Assembly: GCF_001649575.2 (NCBI RefSeq)
Contig: NC_051440.1
Coordinates: forward strand, 16,709,710-16,773,709
Source: Kryptolebias marmoratus
Lineage: Eukaryota > Chordata > Actinopteri > Cyprinodontiformes > Rivulidae
Direction: 5' to 3'
DNA length: 64,000 nucleotides
Part shown: positions 28,096-40,835 of the stretch, piece by piece
Numbering within the stretch: the stretch's first letter is position 1
Layout of the letters: each line of letters opens with the position of its first letter
Made by a program: the position numbers and the translations under genes
The notes under the pieces: model-generated
Databases searched by the model: none
What the model saw: the letters and a program-made list of their open reading frames with translations, nothing else
What the model was told of the DNA's origin: nothing

Positions 28096-31000
28096 CGGAT
28101 CAAGTGAAATGATGGTTTGAGGGACCTAAACCAAAAGAAAAAAATGTATGTAAACCAATTAGTAACACTTAGTTTGGGTCATTCTTTTTTTTGCCTTTCT
28201 CTGCTCAACAGGACACTGTTCTCATTCATATTCTGTGTAGGTCCACCTGAGTCGGTGGGGAGCTCAAGGCATCTGTGAATGGAATTCATGCTGCTGATTT
28301 ATTCCACATGGCTACCATAGCAACAGGCTCTGAACCAGTTCAACCACCTTCCTCATCAAAGCTCCCTCTTCTCTCTCTGTTAAGTTTAAACACTGTTAGC
28401 CTGATGCCTGGACCAGCATAGCCAGCAGTCCCTGTAGTGACTCATTAATCATATTGTTACGTACAGTATAAGACTCTTTCAGATAAGCTCAAAGGTGCCT
28501 TTGCTCCCCCCTTAGAATTCAATATGGCAAAGTTTTGTCTGAATAGCTCTTTTGACCTGACAAAAAAAAAACCACATAGACAACTTTAGAGACAAATGTG
28601 TTTTGTGGTTCAAGAAGCTGTTGTAAGGCGGTGAAATGTTTAAACTTTTTAATTGAGCTACAAAAAGATGTCAAAAAGGTCGTTGTAATAAGTGTAAGAA
28701 TTGTAAAGGCTTTCTGAAACTTTAAAGGTAAGGCTTACTCTTTTTTTCAATTATCACCTTTTCCCAGTGCTATTTTCATCAGAACTCAGTGCTCCAGAAC
28801 ACTTTGCTATTAATGAAAATGTCACGGAGGGAAGGAAAGGTTTTGGAGTAGCAGAAAATGAACAAAAAATAAATGATCTATAATTCTGTAATACTTTATG
28901 TGCTGTCATTGAAGTAATGTTTATGCATGTATAGATTTTAGCTAAAACGTTTGAAGTTTTCAATTTAATTAATGGCATTTTTAAGGGAACTAAAGTTCAG
29001 CACTCCAAAAGCTAATGCTTCAGGATATCTGTACTTACCAGCTGACAGCATGTTCTGATAATCCATAACATAATACTAAAAACTACTGAATGTATAGCTG
29101 ACCAATGTACCATTCCTCTAACAGTGTTGTCATTAAAATTTGTATATTAACAGTTATTCAACTGTCTCTGAATTTTTAATATTCAATGTTTATTTATAAA
29201 ATAATGAAAATAATAAGCCAATGATTTCTACTATTAAACTTTTAAAGACCACATAATAACATTAACAACAACAACAATAGTAATAATAATACATATACAA
29301 TACATAAACTGATGAAGCCACCAAGCACTTTAGTTCAGTTAATATTAAATCTGTAAGGTAAAAGTTACATAAACAACATGGAACAGAAAATAAACAATAT
29401 AAAAAATAACACCAAATTAACACAATTGTAATTTTATGGTAAAACAATTGATTACTAGTCATGATCATAGCTACTTGGTGAAAACAAAGTAAGAGGGTTG
29501 TAACCTATGTTTTAAGCCATATTTTTTCTTGTGTTTTCATCATAGAACATGTTGAAATTTTTTATTCCTTTCATAAAATTTGTGCTGTTGCATTTGCATG
29601 AATCTATGGCCATCATATCACTATTATTACTATATTAATATTTGCTTCTGCTCTCAGATAGGGTAAGGCTATATTTTCTACCTCTAAATGTTAAACGGTT
29701 GACAAGTAGATGATAATTGTTACAATTCTTTTCACATTTATAAATGCAGGCGCAAGCCCACATTTCCAAATCAAATAAAAAGAGATTTCAAGGTTGTGAA
29801 ATCATGTTTATAAAAAGAATATCGTTGGAAAAAAATGGATTTGATACAAAACAAAATATACAAATATACAAAGTAAGTCCTGAAACAACATTCAAACAGT
29901 GCATTCAAACAGCAGCGGGTCAACATGTACAGTGTGTTATCTCTCTGACACAGCTGTCACAGGGGTGTAGTGTTTTCCCTTGGCAGCCATTATTGTTAGG
30001 TAATCTGCATCAGGAGATGTTGAACTGAACCCTGATGCTCCTGTCTGTTTATTCATCTGCTGTCCATGATCTGTGTTTCGTGACATGGTTTACAAAATCA
30101 CATGTAACAAGATAATGAAAAATCAGCCAATTTATTTAACACTATTCACCAGGTTACATGTATCTCCACAAGCCCCCAAAAGAACCCCAGTGTTTGTAAA
30201 GATGCCTACCACCCATTCTCCTGTGATGTTTCTATAGCTCCAATACCTCACAAGATACAAAAGACTTAGAGAGGACAGGCGAGGGAGTGAGAAAGATGGG
30301 AGTTGTAGATCATCTGGCTTTTTCCTACTACTGAGAGCCAAGGGAAAACAGAAAAGGGAGAGTGAGTCAGTGAGAGGGAGAAGGTGTGAAGTGAATGAAG
30401 CAGTGAGAAGGAAAAGGAGAGGCAAAGGACACAGAGAACAGAAGAAACATGTACCCAGTAAGGTGTGTGATAAAGAAATTTGTGCCTAATAACCCTAAAG
30501 CTTTGCTTCTCCTGAGTCTCATCAACTTTAAACTAAATTGTTATCTGGGAACACGATCTGGTAATGATAGTACTAAATTCAAGTATGTCTGTGTGCATAT
30601 TTTATTAGAATGTGTGAAAAATGCATCAATAATGCTAATGTCTTTTAGATGCATTTATGTTCGTTATGTTCAGTGACAGTAATACCCAGGTCATTAATGT
30701 GTGTGTGCACAAGTGTGACACAGTAAATGCAGTGCTATTAAGTTGGGTGTAATCACTACATTCATGTCCCTGTGGGGGATGTTCGTACCTCTAATCCCTT
30801 CCTTTATCCCAGAGTCTTTCTTGTTACATCACTCTGACCTTTGCTCTCCGTAAGGCCCCAACAGCTGGCCAGGTTTGTTAACAACCAGCATACACATTCA
30901 AACATAGTGTTCTGGTTCTACATGTTGAGAAAAAAAGAGAATCTAAAAAGATATTGTACATCAAAGCAGATATGATGCTGTAGTTTTACATGAGATAAAA

Positions 31001-33477
31001 ACTTGGAAGCTCTGCTCTCAGACATGGGGTGTTGAAGCAAGAAATTCTTTACGAATCCTTCACTGGAGATCCCAAAGGATTTGTACAGATACAAATATAT
31101 TCTTATTCTATTGCAAACACCAGGCTGGCCAGATCTGCTGGACTGAGTCGAGTGTTCAATATCCGATCCAATGAATATTAAAAGACCTTTTTTTTTTCAC
31201 CATTTGTCTTCCTTTATACAAAAGTGTGTTGCAAGAATAAACCGGACTGCGCCTAATGTTTGGCTAACAAAATAAGAAATGTGGTATATCAGTGTATGTC
31301 CTCACAAAAGAGTTTTGTCCTCATAAAACAAACCAAGGACATTATTAAATCAGAATGGATTACACAAAGAGGATGTGATAATTTGCTTTTAAAAAGTAAA
31401 CTTCATGCAAATGACAAATGTCTCGGTTATTGAAAATCAAACAGAGCTAACTGTGATGTATTGATGAAGATGAAACCTGCTGCTTTTCTCCACTGCAGCA
31501 AGAAGATAATAAAATATTTTTTACCCAGCACTGCATTAGGCATGTGCTGCTGACTGAAAACTGAGAGATACTGCTGAAGGTTGTGCGGCATCAACAGATG
31601 TTGCAGCTGAAGACAGATTTATCCACAGAAAGTAAGGATTTATGTGAGTGATTTAATTAAAAAGCTTAAGCAGATTGCTCATCCTTCATAACACTTCCAG
31701 AGACATTTAAATTGTCTTGTCGGCACTAATACTTTGTAAGTGAAATTAGATTTGTCCCAAATCATGTTATACATCACTAAATAATACCAATAACAAAAAA
31801 AAAAGTTCAAACCGCAATCTAACTTTGTAATGACTTTAAACTCACCCAGACGCATTCATAATGTTGGTTATCATTTTTTTTTTGTAGATATTGTAACATC
31901 AAACAGAAATTTACATGAAAAATGTTCTTACATGAGCGTGGTAGATGTTGTTAAGAAGATTTTTCACTCCTTGTGCACATATACTTGGCAAGAACTGAGT
32001 AAAGGTGAACAATGGCTCAAATAAACAGACTTATCCAAAATTTTAGGAGGAAATTTTTTTAACTGAATACATCAGTAACCAGTAATGCAGCAGTGTGTGT
32101 GCAGTACAGCAGGAGCCAGCTGGGAGCCTGTGGTTGCTGGTGAATATTTGATGAGAGAATGGATCCTCTCCCGGAGCAGGTTGAGTACAGTGTGCACATT
32201 CATTCCCGCATGCGAACACTCACAGATACGATGATGCACAGGAGTACACACACTCAGAGAGACCAGAGACCGACCAGATGAAACAATGCTCCTGTTGTTC
32301 AATATTTACACCAGGCAGGTGCCAGTGGGCATGATATTGGAGCATACAGTGAACACAAGAAAGAGATGCCTGTCACTCTCTATCGCCCCTGTCTTAAAAC
32401 ACACTATCTTGGGGCACACACACATGCAAGGTCATCTTCTCTATTTCACAAATAGCTTTTAAGTAGCAAGAGAGGAATAGTAAGAGAATCATCCAAAAGG
32501 AAGAATTACAGCTTCCTGATTATTGTAGGACCCCATATTTAAAGGACCTCAATTTTCTACTGTAAGAACAACAAAAAAAACTTTACAGTAATTTATATTA
32601 AGAAAGATCTTATGTTAAAAAAAAAAACGAGGCAACCTGACATTCGAAACATTCAGAAAGTAGATGCCTTAAGGTATAGATGTGAAGTATAGATGTGTGT
32701 GTTTAAATGTGGGCCTTATGGGTACAGTACTTGGATGTATTCTGAACAAATGTTACTTCTGACACTGTACACGCCTGCTGGTAGTCTAATCCCCTGTCTT
32801 CTTTTACACCTCTTCAATTATATACAGCCTGCAGTCTAGACATTAAACCTCAAAGGTTTTGATGTTAATTTAGCAACATTAAAACTAGGCTTGTTCAGCT
32901 GTAGGGTAAAAGAAACAAACATTTTAAAACATTCCATTTTTATTGCTCTGGTATGGTTGCCATAGCAAAACAATAATTTTGCATAGTTTTCTGCTTTGCA
33001 ATTACACAAACAGATAATTACTGCAAATGTATACAGAGTAGGTTAAATGCACCTTCCTCGTTAGAAATGACCATTGAGAGTAAAATATATCTGGAGCAGG
33101 AAAGATGGCAAGCAAGGAGTTCCCATTTAAAACATTTGCCAGCTCTATTACAGGCTTACATTAGTGTTAACTCCGATATAGATGTGCACTGTAAACCTTT
33201 GAAATGAGTTCCGTTTGTGTCCCTACAACTGCCTTTTACGTGTTTACATCATCTTTATTATATGTATCTCTTTGGCACACTTCCATCTGGACCAGATGTG
33301 TTTATGCATCACACCATCTCATTTTCATTCCCTCCAATCCTTTGCTTTTTGCTTTTTTTTGTCACTCTTACTTTGATCTACAGCAATATCCGGCTCAGAG
33401 ATTTGTAGGATTTGGGGGCGTGAACTGCATTATCCTCCGAATTCTCCCATGACATGCCAGTGGGGGAGGGAGTGGTA

Positions 33478-33480
<3 letters not shown>

Positions 33481-33556
<76 letters not shown>
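33481..33556. repeat. (GA)38 perfect microsatellite
   Basis: 76 nt of uninterrupted GA, about 4.4 kb before the pclo promoter-like block. Purine/pyrimidine mirror tracts of this length can adopt H-DNA and are usually length-polymorphic. Confidence 0.97.
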
Positions 33557-33559
<3 letters not shown>

Positions 33560-34506
33560 GAACTGCAAGAGCAGCTGATAAGGCTGTTGTCAACGCTGTT
33601 TCTTTAAGAGTATTTTTAGTATGTGACATAGTGGCGGTCACTCATCAGCAAAAAGGACTGGGTGGCTTCAGAGACTCTTTGGTGCTATGTGAGTGAGGGA
33701 GGGGATCACATTTTCCAATGTGATGCACAAAGGACTGCAAAGGCTCGGTGCAGAAGCTCTCCCTGCATATCAAGCACATTCTTATACAATGAAGAAAGCA
33801 GTTTGTTACATGTAAGGAGCATTAATATTGTGTGGCACACATTATAAAGGATTTTAGCTGGAATCCATCTGCAAATAATCAGATTTTTCAAAAGAAAATA
33901 AACAACAAACAAATTACTTTAACACAATTTTTCCACAGACAAAATGCTGTTGTCATATTTCTGCATTCCATCTTTTCTTTGGTTCTATCTAGAGTACTGC
34001 AAATCCATATTTTCCCTTCTTGTGGTACATATGTAAATTTAATGACACTGACAAAGCGTGTCTGATCGGGTTACTGTATAGATTACCTGGTGGCTCTGCA
34101 AAAAAACGAGCACTAAAACCTGGAGAGGACACGAACAAACACCTCCATGCAGGTTACTGCTCCACAGAGCTCCGGCTCTCCTCCAGAGAAAACCATGCCG
34201 GGGAAAAACTGCTTTGCCTTCCTTAAGGGTCAACGTCAAAGGTGTGTTTTTTTATTTAGTTCCTTGGCTAATTGGTAGAGAAAAGCGTAATTGTAACTGA
34301 TTGTTCCTGTGAAAGTTGCAGTTTGATCAATGGGAATTACAGCTGTGGGAGTTAAAACCTGTTTAGAAACACTGATGCTCCTGTGTGTCAGCTTAATTAA
34401 GTTCAGAGTAAGATAAGTACTCTTTTTGAGATTTGTTTATACATTTACTTACAAGAAAATTGAGTAAAGAAATAGAAAGAGAAGCAGAAAAAAGTATTGT
34501 GAGTGC

Positions 34507-34530
34507 CAGGGTGAAGCTCACTTCACCCTG
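34507..34530. repeat. small perfect inverted repeat
   Basis: A 10-bp stem, CAGGGTGAAG / CTTCACCCTG, with a 4-nt loop, followed by a purine-rich run. No function is claimed. Confidence 0.6.
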
Positions 34531-35879
34531 AAGAAAAAGAGAAGAAAAAGTGTTGTTTTAGTGTGTCTTTCAAATCATGTATGCTTGAATGAGCAAAAAT
34601 GCAGTACTGCAGAAAACAGAGATGCCGAAGCATGTGGTGAGCTCCCTTATGGGGCATATCCTCATGTCTCTATTACGTTTTGGAAAATAAAAATTAAGTT
34701 TAAGAGTAAAGTTTTTCTATTAACAGAAATCAGGTGTAGTTTGGAAGATAGTTAATCTAAAAATCTAGGTTTGATTTCTAGATTTTAATATCAAATTGTC
34801 TTTCAACAAGATACTGCTGCCACATTGCCCTCCCTGTATTTCTCACTTCTGAGTCCCTAACCCTAACCCAAATTAATGCATGTTAACTGTGATGCAATAG
34901 AATGGATTTGTGTTAGGAAAGTGGGGTAGCTTGATTTGCACTACTAAAACCTCTGAGTTTAAGCCCCCTTAAGCCAAAAGACTTTGGGGTTAGCTGCACT
35001 CCAGATTCACCTACTGGGTGACTGTGTTTGCATGGCTCATCATCTGTCTACCATGTCTCTCTCCCTGTGAGTATCAAGCCCTCAAACTTTGATCTGGACA
35101 GAATCCTCTCCATGCAGATCTGCTTCAATTTTACACTGGGCAGAATAAGCTGGGGTTAATATAACTTTCACTAAATTGAGGTCCAAAATGTTCCAAAGTA
35201 GTCATGATTAATCTGTATCAATTATTACATGGTAGCTACTTATGACTATTAATACACTAAATAATCTTTACATGTTAAAAAATAGAAACGATAGTTAGGT
35301 TTTAATGTGACATCACAAACATTTTCTAAATTAATATCAACCTCTTATTCTATTTTAGACTTTAGTTTTTACATCCAATAAATTACCCTACAGAAAAGGA
35401 TCCAAATTTGAAGACAATATCATTAAATATCATCTCCTAAAATGTGCATAATCTCTGATTGTGTCAGTCATGTTAAAAATATCTATTTTAACAAAATTTA
35501 GTGTACATCAAAAAGGCCTTTGAAGGAACAAATTTTCAAATTGCTTCACTGCTTCACTGAACTTTTTGTCAGTGTATAATGTTGGCATTGTCTCTTACCA
35601 GAATTGAGCATAACAGTGACATGTAAAGACATACAGTAATATATACAAATAGACTAGGAGCTTTGTTCTGATACACCACTCACAAACAAACAAACAAACA
35701 AAAAAATCTCAAGACGACTCAAATGAAAAAGTAGCAGATTATGAGGATGAGGCAGAGACAGGTAATCAAAGATTAGGCTACTTGGTGGATATCCGGACCA
35801 TGTAAGAGCCCAAAGCAAAGTTACAACCTATATCCCCAGATGGAGATTGCACTGATGAATGTTTCCTGTGTGTTTGTTT

Positions 35880-35903
35880 ATGTGTGTGTGTGTGTGCGTG
35901 TAT
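35880..35903. repeat. (TG)n microsatellite
   Basis: Imperfect TG run with one CG step. Confidence 0.8.
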
Positions 35904-37124
35904 GCAGTGAAGCCAAATCTGGCACTTTCCAAAGAGAGAAAGCACCGTGGCGATTCTGCTGCTCACGCATCACAGATGACGTAACACACCCACACACCCA
36001 CACAACACTTGCTCTCTATTATTCCCACACATCTCACTCACTCTTTCCACACATTAACTTGGTTTTGTGCTCAGTGTAAATTTGCGTCTTGGTGTGGAGG
36101 CAAGTAACTATCAAAACCTGGCAACACTAATATGATTGTTCATGAATTCTCTTTTTTGTAGAAGGATTGTATAAAGAGTTAGGTTTATTTGCCTTTTTGT
36201 GTGGATTTTTATTCTAGCTAAAATGTTATAATACACTGTATTGTAAATCAGGTAATAAATAAATAAAAACAACAGCAACAAAACAAACAAACAAACAACT
36301 ACAACCCAAAGTGATAAATTACATGATATGAGCCTTTAAATATTTTAAACTGAGTTCTATTAAGATTCTGATCAAGCAATACAAATGATTTTAACTTGGA
36401 GAACTAAAAAAGCCAGAAAGTTTCTTTAAAATTCAAAATAAGTACAGCATTATTATTAGTACACATTATAAAATTATTACTGTTTCCAATTCATGTCACA
36501 TCTGCTCTGTACTCTTGTGGGAAAAACGACACACTAAGAGCCAAAAGAAGAAGAGAAAATGAGGTTACACAGCCTAAAGCTTTGTGCCTGTGGGTGTTTG
36601 TTGAGTATCAAAATGCCACTAAGTGTCCTACTTTTAATTTGAGTTCATAAGAAAATCAGTGCTGGGGTAAAACAGACAGACTACTGAAGGAATGCATTTG
36701 GTCCAAGAATTACGTTGCTTGTGATCAATTTATTGGTCAGACTAAGTTATTGACAACTAATTTATTAACTGATTTTCAAAACTGTGAGATACAATTACAA
36801 TAACTATTATAAGAAGATTTTAAGTTAGCTCAACTTACACACAAAAAGAAGATATTTAGTCAAAATTTTTGTTTCTTCGTAGTTTTGTCCTATGTCTTCC
36901 TGAAAAACCAGAAGGGATGTATAAGGAATATTACATATCTTCTAAGGTGGGGTGATGTGCAAATGTCATGACCAATTCATATTATACCTTCTGTAAACAG
37001 CTATTTGAATTGCCTCAGTATGGAGGAACAGAGTTTATTTCTGACTGAACTGTCAAGCTAATGACTAGTTCTAGCAGTTCCAATATCAAAGTGGATTGCA
37101 GTAACAATAAAACAACTTCACTCT

Positions 37125-37151
37125 TATATATATATATATATATATATATAT
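37125..37151. repeat. (TA)n microsatellite
   Basis: Alternating TA tract, intergenic. Confidence 0.85.
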
Positions 37152-37914
37152 TTGATTGTTACATAAATACTACTTTTTAAACCCTTACTCTGTCATCAGT
37201 TTCCTATTACATGATATTCATGCAGCCTGAAGTGTTCCAGGCAGCACCAAACATGCTATAGTTATCTTCTGTTGTCACTGTTTGCACTTCTAAAAAAAAA
37301 CACAAGTCTATAGCAAAACAGTGTCAACCTGAACCTGCTATGAAACAATCCACGTTGGTGTGGAAGTAGCTTGGAGTGGCTGTCAGACTATTTCTCCTAA
37401 CTGAGGCAGTTCAAAGACCTACTTACAACAGGTAAGATATTAAGTGTTCATAACCTTTACACCAAACCCAACTTCAAAATGTCCAAAGTATCCTTTTTAG
37501 ATAAGGGAGACAGAGAAAAATCTATCAGTGTAGAAACACATGTTCCTATTTCAGCACATAGGACAGTGAAATGTTCTCATAGTGGGAACATGTGGCTGCT
37601 GTTCTTTCTGGCTGGCATTCAGCTGCACACATAGTGAAAATCCTACATCTGACTAAAAACTAGACACAGATGGAAAACAGAACTGCAGTCAATTGACTAC
37701 AGACAATGACATAGGCCTATTATAAGATTATATAAAAATTTAAAATGATTACATACAAACAAGTGCAGGAAGCTGACATTATGTTCTATAGAGGAAAATT
37801 AAAATGACTTGAATATCTCTGATGTTGCTCTTATGGCTTGGCCTTATCCCTTAGTAAGTGGGCTATACAGCACACTACTCATGACCACAGGGACATTTCA
37901 AACATATCCACGGC

Positions 37915-38330
37915 CACCGAGGAAATGCGCAGTAACATGCACGCAGGGGGACATCTTCGCCGCCGATCACACGTGACTCCGGGGGAAATAAATCGCTTGT
38001 CCCTTTTAATTTCAATTTCCGTGCGTGATATATATTGTGATCACCTGTCAGATGCGGCGCCTGCGCACTAGAGCGGGAGGCGGAGTGGGCTCTGATAGCT
38101 CTCAATCTGCTGCCCTGTGCCCTCCATCCGTCGGCGGTAGACTGGCACGGAGCTGGGGGGGATATCCGACGAGCTCCGAGGAGGAGGATGGAAATTCAGA
38201 TCAGCTTCTGGTGAAGGTACAGAATCCTCGGGTTTCCGCGGGGAAACCGCGCTTTAGTGTTTGACATTGTGACCGTGGAGGGTGAAGGATGCTCGGCTGC
38301 AGGATGGGAGGGAATGAGCGGGGGGGACAC
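37915..38330 (+). promoter_or_regulatory. pclo: CpG-rich promoter-like block upstream of pclo
   Basis: This is the only clearly CpG-dense stretch in the window and contrasts sharply with its AT-rich surroundings. It contains a CACGTG E-box at 37970-37975 and an NRF1-like GGCGCCTGCGCAC near 38057-38068. It lies about 1.4 kb before the first certain pclo exon, in the right orientation for a CpG-island promoter. Confidence 0.6.
38052..38216 (+). CDS. pclo: candidate pclo first coding exon
   Basis: This is an open frame inside the CpG-rich block, ending SSEEEDGNSDQLLVK at aag|gtacag in phase 0. Joined to the acceptor at 39689 it continues [12 protein letters not shown], with the same acidic/Ser-rich character as the next exon. 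Against it: the Kozak context of the ATG at 38052 is weak, and the product lacks the myristoylatable MGNE start known from mammalian Piccolo and Bassoon. The true exon 1 may be elsewhere and this may be 5' UTR. Confidence 0.35.
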
Positions 38331-39689
38331 GGCGCGGGGAGCAGATGGTGTGTCGTGAAATTGCAAACGATGACAGGAGCTTTTCGCTTGGTTTCGTTGT
38401 TGTTTCAGACCTGCTTTAAACAAAAGAAGAATATATCGAGACGTTGACTTTTTTAGTATTCGAACAGGTGCTTTGTCAAGGGCACACGACTGCGATAACG
38501 TGTTTCCCCCCTTCTCGTCCCCCCCACACTCCACTTGGATCTGTCATCACCTCCTTTCCTCTGCGGACTAATATCTAATGTAGAATGGACCTGGCTTTAC
38601 GCTTGCTGTTTTTTCTACAAACATAAACTGCCGTGGATGCACGAGATCCGCCTATAGCCTTGCTGCATGTGGGCAGTGCGGAGTGAGAACAGCTAACATT
38701 TGGAGAGGTAGTTTGTTCAAACACCGATCTGCAACCGCCTTCATGTTGCTTTTTTAGTATTTTTAACTGTTTATTTGTTATGAGTAGAGTATTATAAAGT
38801 GTTCCGCGTGTGCATTATTTGGTGGGCCCCTACCCGGATGTTCCTGCAGTTTCTCCACAGAGAGCGCTAGATTCCCTGTATTTACTTGTCTCACTGCTGT
38901 AAAACATGTCCTGCATGACATTCCACAGTCTTTAGACAATTGACGCCACTGAAGGTAATGAACGTAGAATTATTGTTGTTATTCTGGACTGGAGTTGTGA
39001 AATCTATGCACTGACATTTGAAATGTTTTTTTTTTTATTTAATTATTTATTTTTTAGACGCCAGGTTTATTGAGAGAGGCATCCTCCTCGTTGTTGTACA
39101 TTAGTCTTTATTGCATTGCTGGAAGGAGAACATTTCTCTTCTATCCGTGATCATCAGAGCGGCTTAGTCACTGTCCGTGGTACTGAAAGCAACACTAGGA
39201 GCAGATAGAATCAAAGTGGAGAAATTAATCATTATTGTGTATCTGGCTTTTTCTTGTGACTTAAAATAGTCCCAGCCATGACAAATGCACATTTCATTAG
39301 TTATTGTACCACAACTCTCATTTACGTTGGATATAAAGTCCAATCCATCTATTGCAAAACTGATTCATTTAGATAAGGATGTGCTTCTCTTAAAGGAAGC
39401 CTTTGCCACACATTATGTAACACACTGATGGCCTTGAGTTATGAGTGATTACTTGAGGGTAAAAAGCCCACAGCATTTAATAAGTAAATATGTGTCTATA
39501 TATTTCCTCCACATCCAGTGTCCCTGCATTCATCAAACATTGTACATTGCTTTTGTTTTGTTTCGTTAATCAACGTGGTTTTGATTCTGTTGTGTATATG
39601 ATTTTTACAATTTTTTGTCATTCTGTTCCCTGCTTTGTTCTTTGTCATCTTAAACTTGACTTACCTTTGTCTGTCATGCAATTAGGAAG
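38217..39689 (+). other. pclo: putative pclo intron 1
   Basis: This spans the CpG-rich donor to the first certain exon. No coding signal is seen. Two acceptors are possible at its end, AG at 39685 and AG at 39689, which give different frames. Confidence 0.45.
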
Positions 39690-40835
39690 TCCGATGTGGA
39701 TGCTGAGCCTGAGGACAGCCCAGGAAGCAGCAGCAGCAGCAGCAGCAGCAGTGGCAGCAACAGCAGGAAGGCTGCAGATGCCCTCTCTTCAGGCGCTGCT
39801 CCAGCCCAGGCCTCTACAGGAGAGCCAGGACAAAGAGGGGACAGCTCCTGTTCTGACTCTGACAGTCCTGTAGACTTCAGCTCCAGTGAGGAGGAGGACG
39901 ACGACAACGAGGCAGAGGAGAAAGACAAAATGTTCTCCTCCAAATTTCTTAGTGGGGCCAACCCTCTGAATGCTGTGTCTTCTGCTGTAAACAAGTTTGG
40001 TCTATTTGGAGATGATGGAGAAGGGGATAAAAAATCATCTCCCCAGCAAGGGAGGAAGCCATCTGGAGAACAACAGACTGGAGCAGTTCATGGAAAGGAC
40101 ACTCATCAAGAGCAGGGTCCCACAAAATCAGGCCAAGGGCCCTCTATGCAAAAGTCTCAGCCTCATCCTAAACAAGGTTCACCACAGCTGCAGGGGAATA
40201 AACAGACAGGACCTGCAAACATGCCTTCAGGGCAACAAGCTACTTCAAGCAGAGTGGTGGAAAACCCCAAAACACAACCCATGGGCCCACCACAGCAGGT
40301 TTCACTGAAACATGGAGCTCAGCAAGTGTCTAAGAGTGGAGCACAACCAGAATCTCCCAAAGTGCCACCAGACAGACAACAGGCACCACCAAAGACAAAA
40401 GTGCAACAAGGTCCTGCTAAGACTGGTGCACAACAGCAAGAACCTGCAAAAACTGGGGTACAAGGGCCCACAAAGGTTGGGTCAGAATCAGAAAAGCAAC
40501 AACAGCAGTCACCAAAAATTGGACAGCAAAAACAGGACCCAACTAAGGTGGGACAACAGCAGAAAGGGATCAGAGCCACACCTCAGAGTCAGTCTTCTGA
40601 TAAACAACAAGGCATTAAGGGACCAGGCACACCTGACCTGACTCCAGCAGGGTCTCCATCACCGGGAGCAACCAGAGCCAGATCTCAGCCCAAAGCAGTT
40701 TCTAAAACTCTTTGTCCAGTCTGTAACACGGCTGAACTCAATATCCATGCCAAGGAACCACCTAATTATAAAACCTGTACTCATTGTAAAGCTGAGGTGT
40801 GCAGCTTATGTGGCTTCAGCCCTCCAGACTCTGAT
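39690..40835 (+). CDS. pclo: pclo exon A: N-terminal linker and first three Cys pairs of ZF1
   Basis: This corresponds to human PCLO exon 2. In order: acidic/Ser-rich start with a nine-Ser run; an [17 protein letters not shown] block; the conserved [20 protein letters not shown] segment; about 230 residues of Gln/Pro/Lys-rich degenerate repeats ([18 protein letters not shown], comparable to human PAKPPAQQPG repeats); then CPVC-x17-CTHC-x4-CSLC of ZF1. The 17-residue loop and CSLCGF identify the orthologue of mammalian ZF1. The start is uncertain between AG 39685 and AG 39689; the latter gives phase 0 like every other pclo intron here. The following intron is 360 bp. Confidence 0.9.

Larger units (their letters stand above)
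26196..37900. other. intergenic region between sema3e and pclo
   Basis: About 11.7 kb with no exon that could be supported. It is AT-rich and contains microsatellites and at least one decayed interspersed repeat. A first pclo exon or enhancer could lie here unseen. No MGNE-type Piccolo N-terminus was noticed when reading through. Confidence 0.55.

Noticed and set aside
33378..33696. Open frames rich in Ser-Leu or Arg-Glu across the GA repeat
   Set aside because: Created by the dinucleotide repeat itself.
34199..34260. Short frame starting ATGCCGGGGAAAAAC in G+C-richer DNA
   Set aside because: Considered as a pclo first exon because of the locally conserved look. It has no convincing donor or match to Piccolo.
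39674..39994. 106-residue minus-strand frame opposite pclo exon A
   Set aside because: Leu/Ser-rich shadow of the AGC repeat and acidic codons on the plus strand.
40319..40579. Cys-rich minus-strand frame opposite pclo exon A
   Set aside because: Looks like a Cys-rich peptide, but it is the antisense of Gln/Pro/Ala codons in the piccolo repeats.
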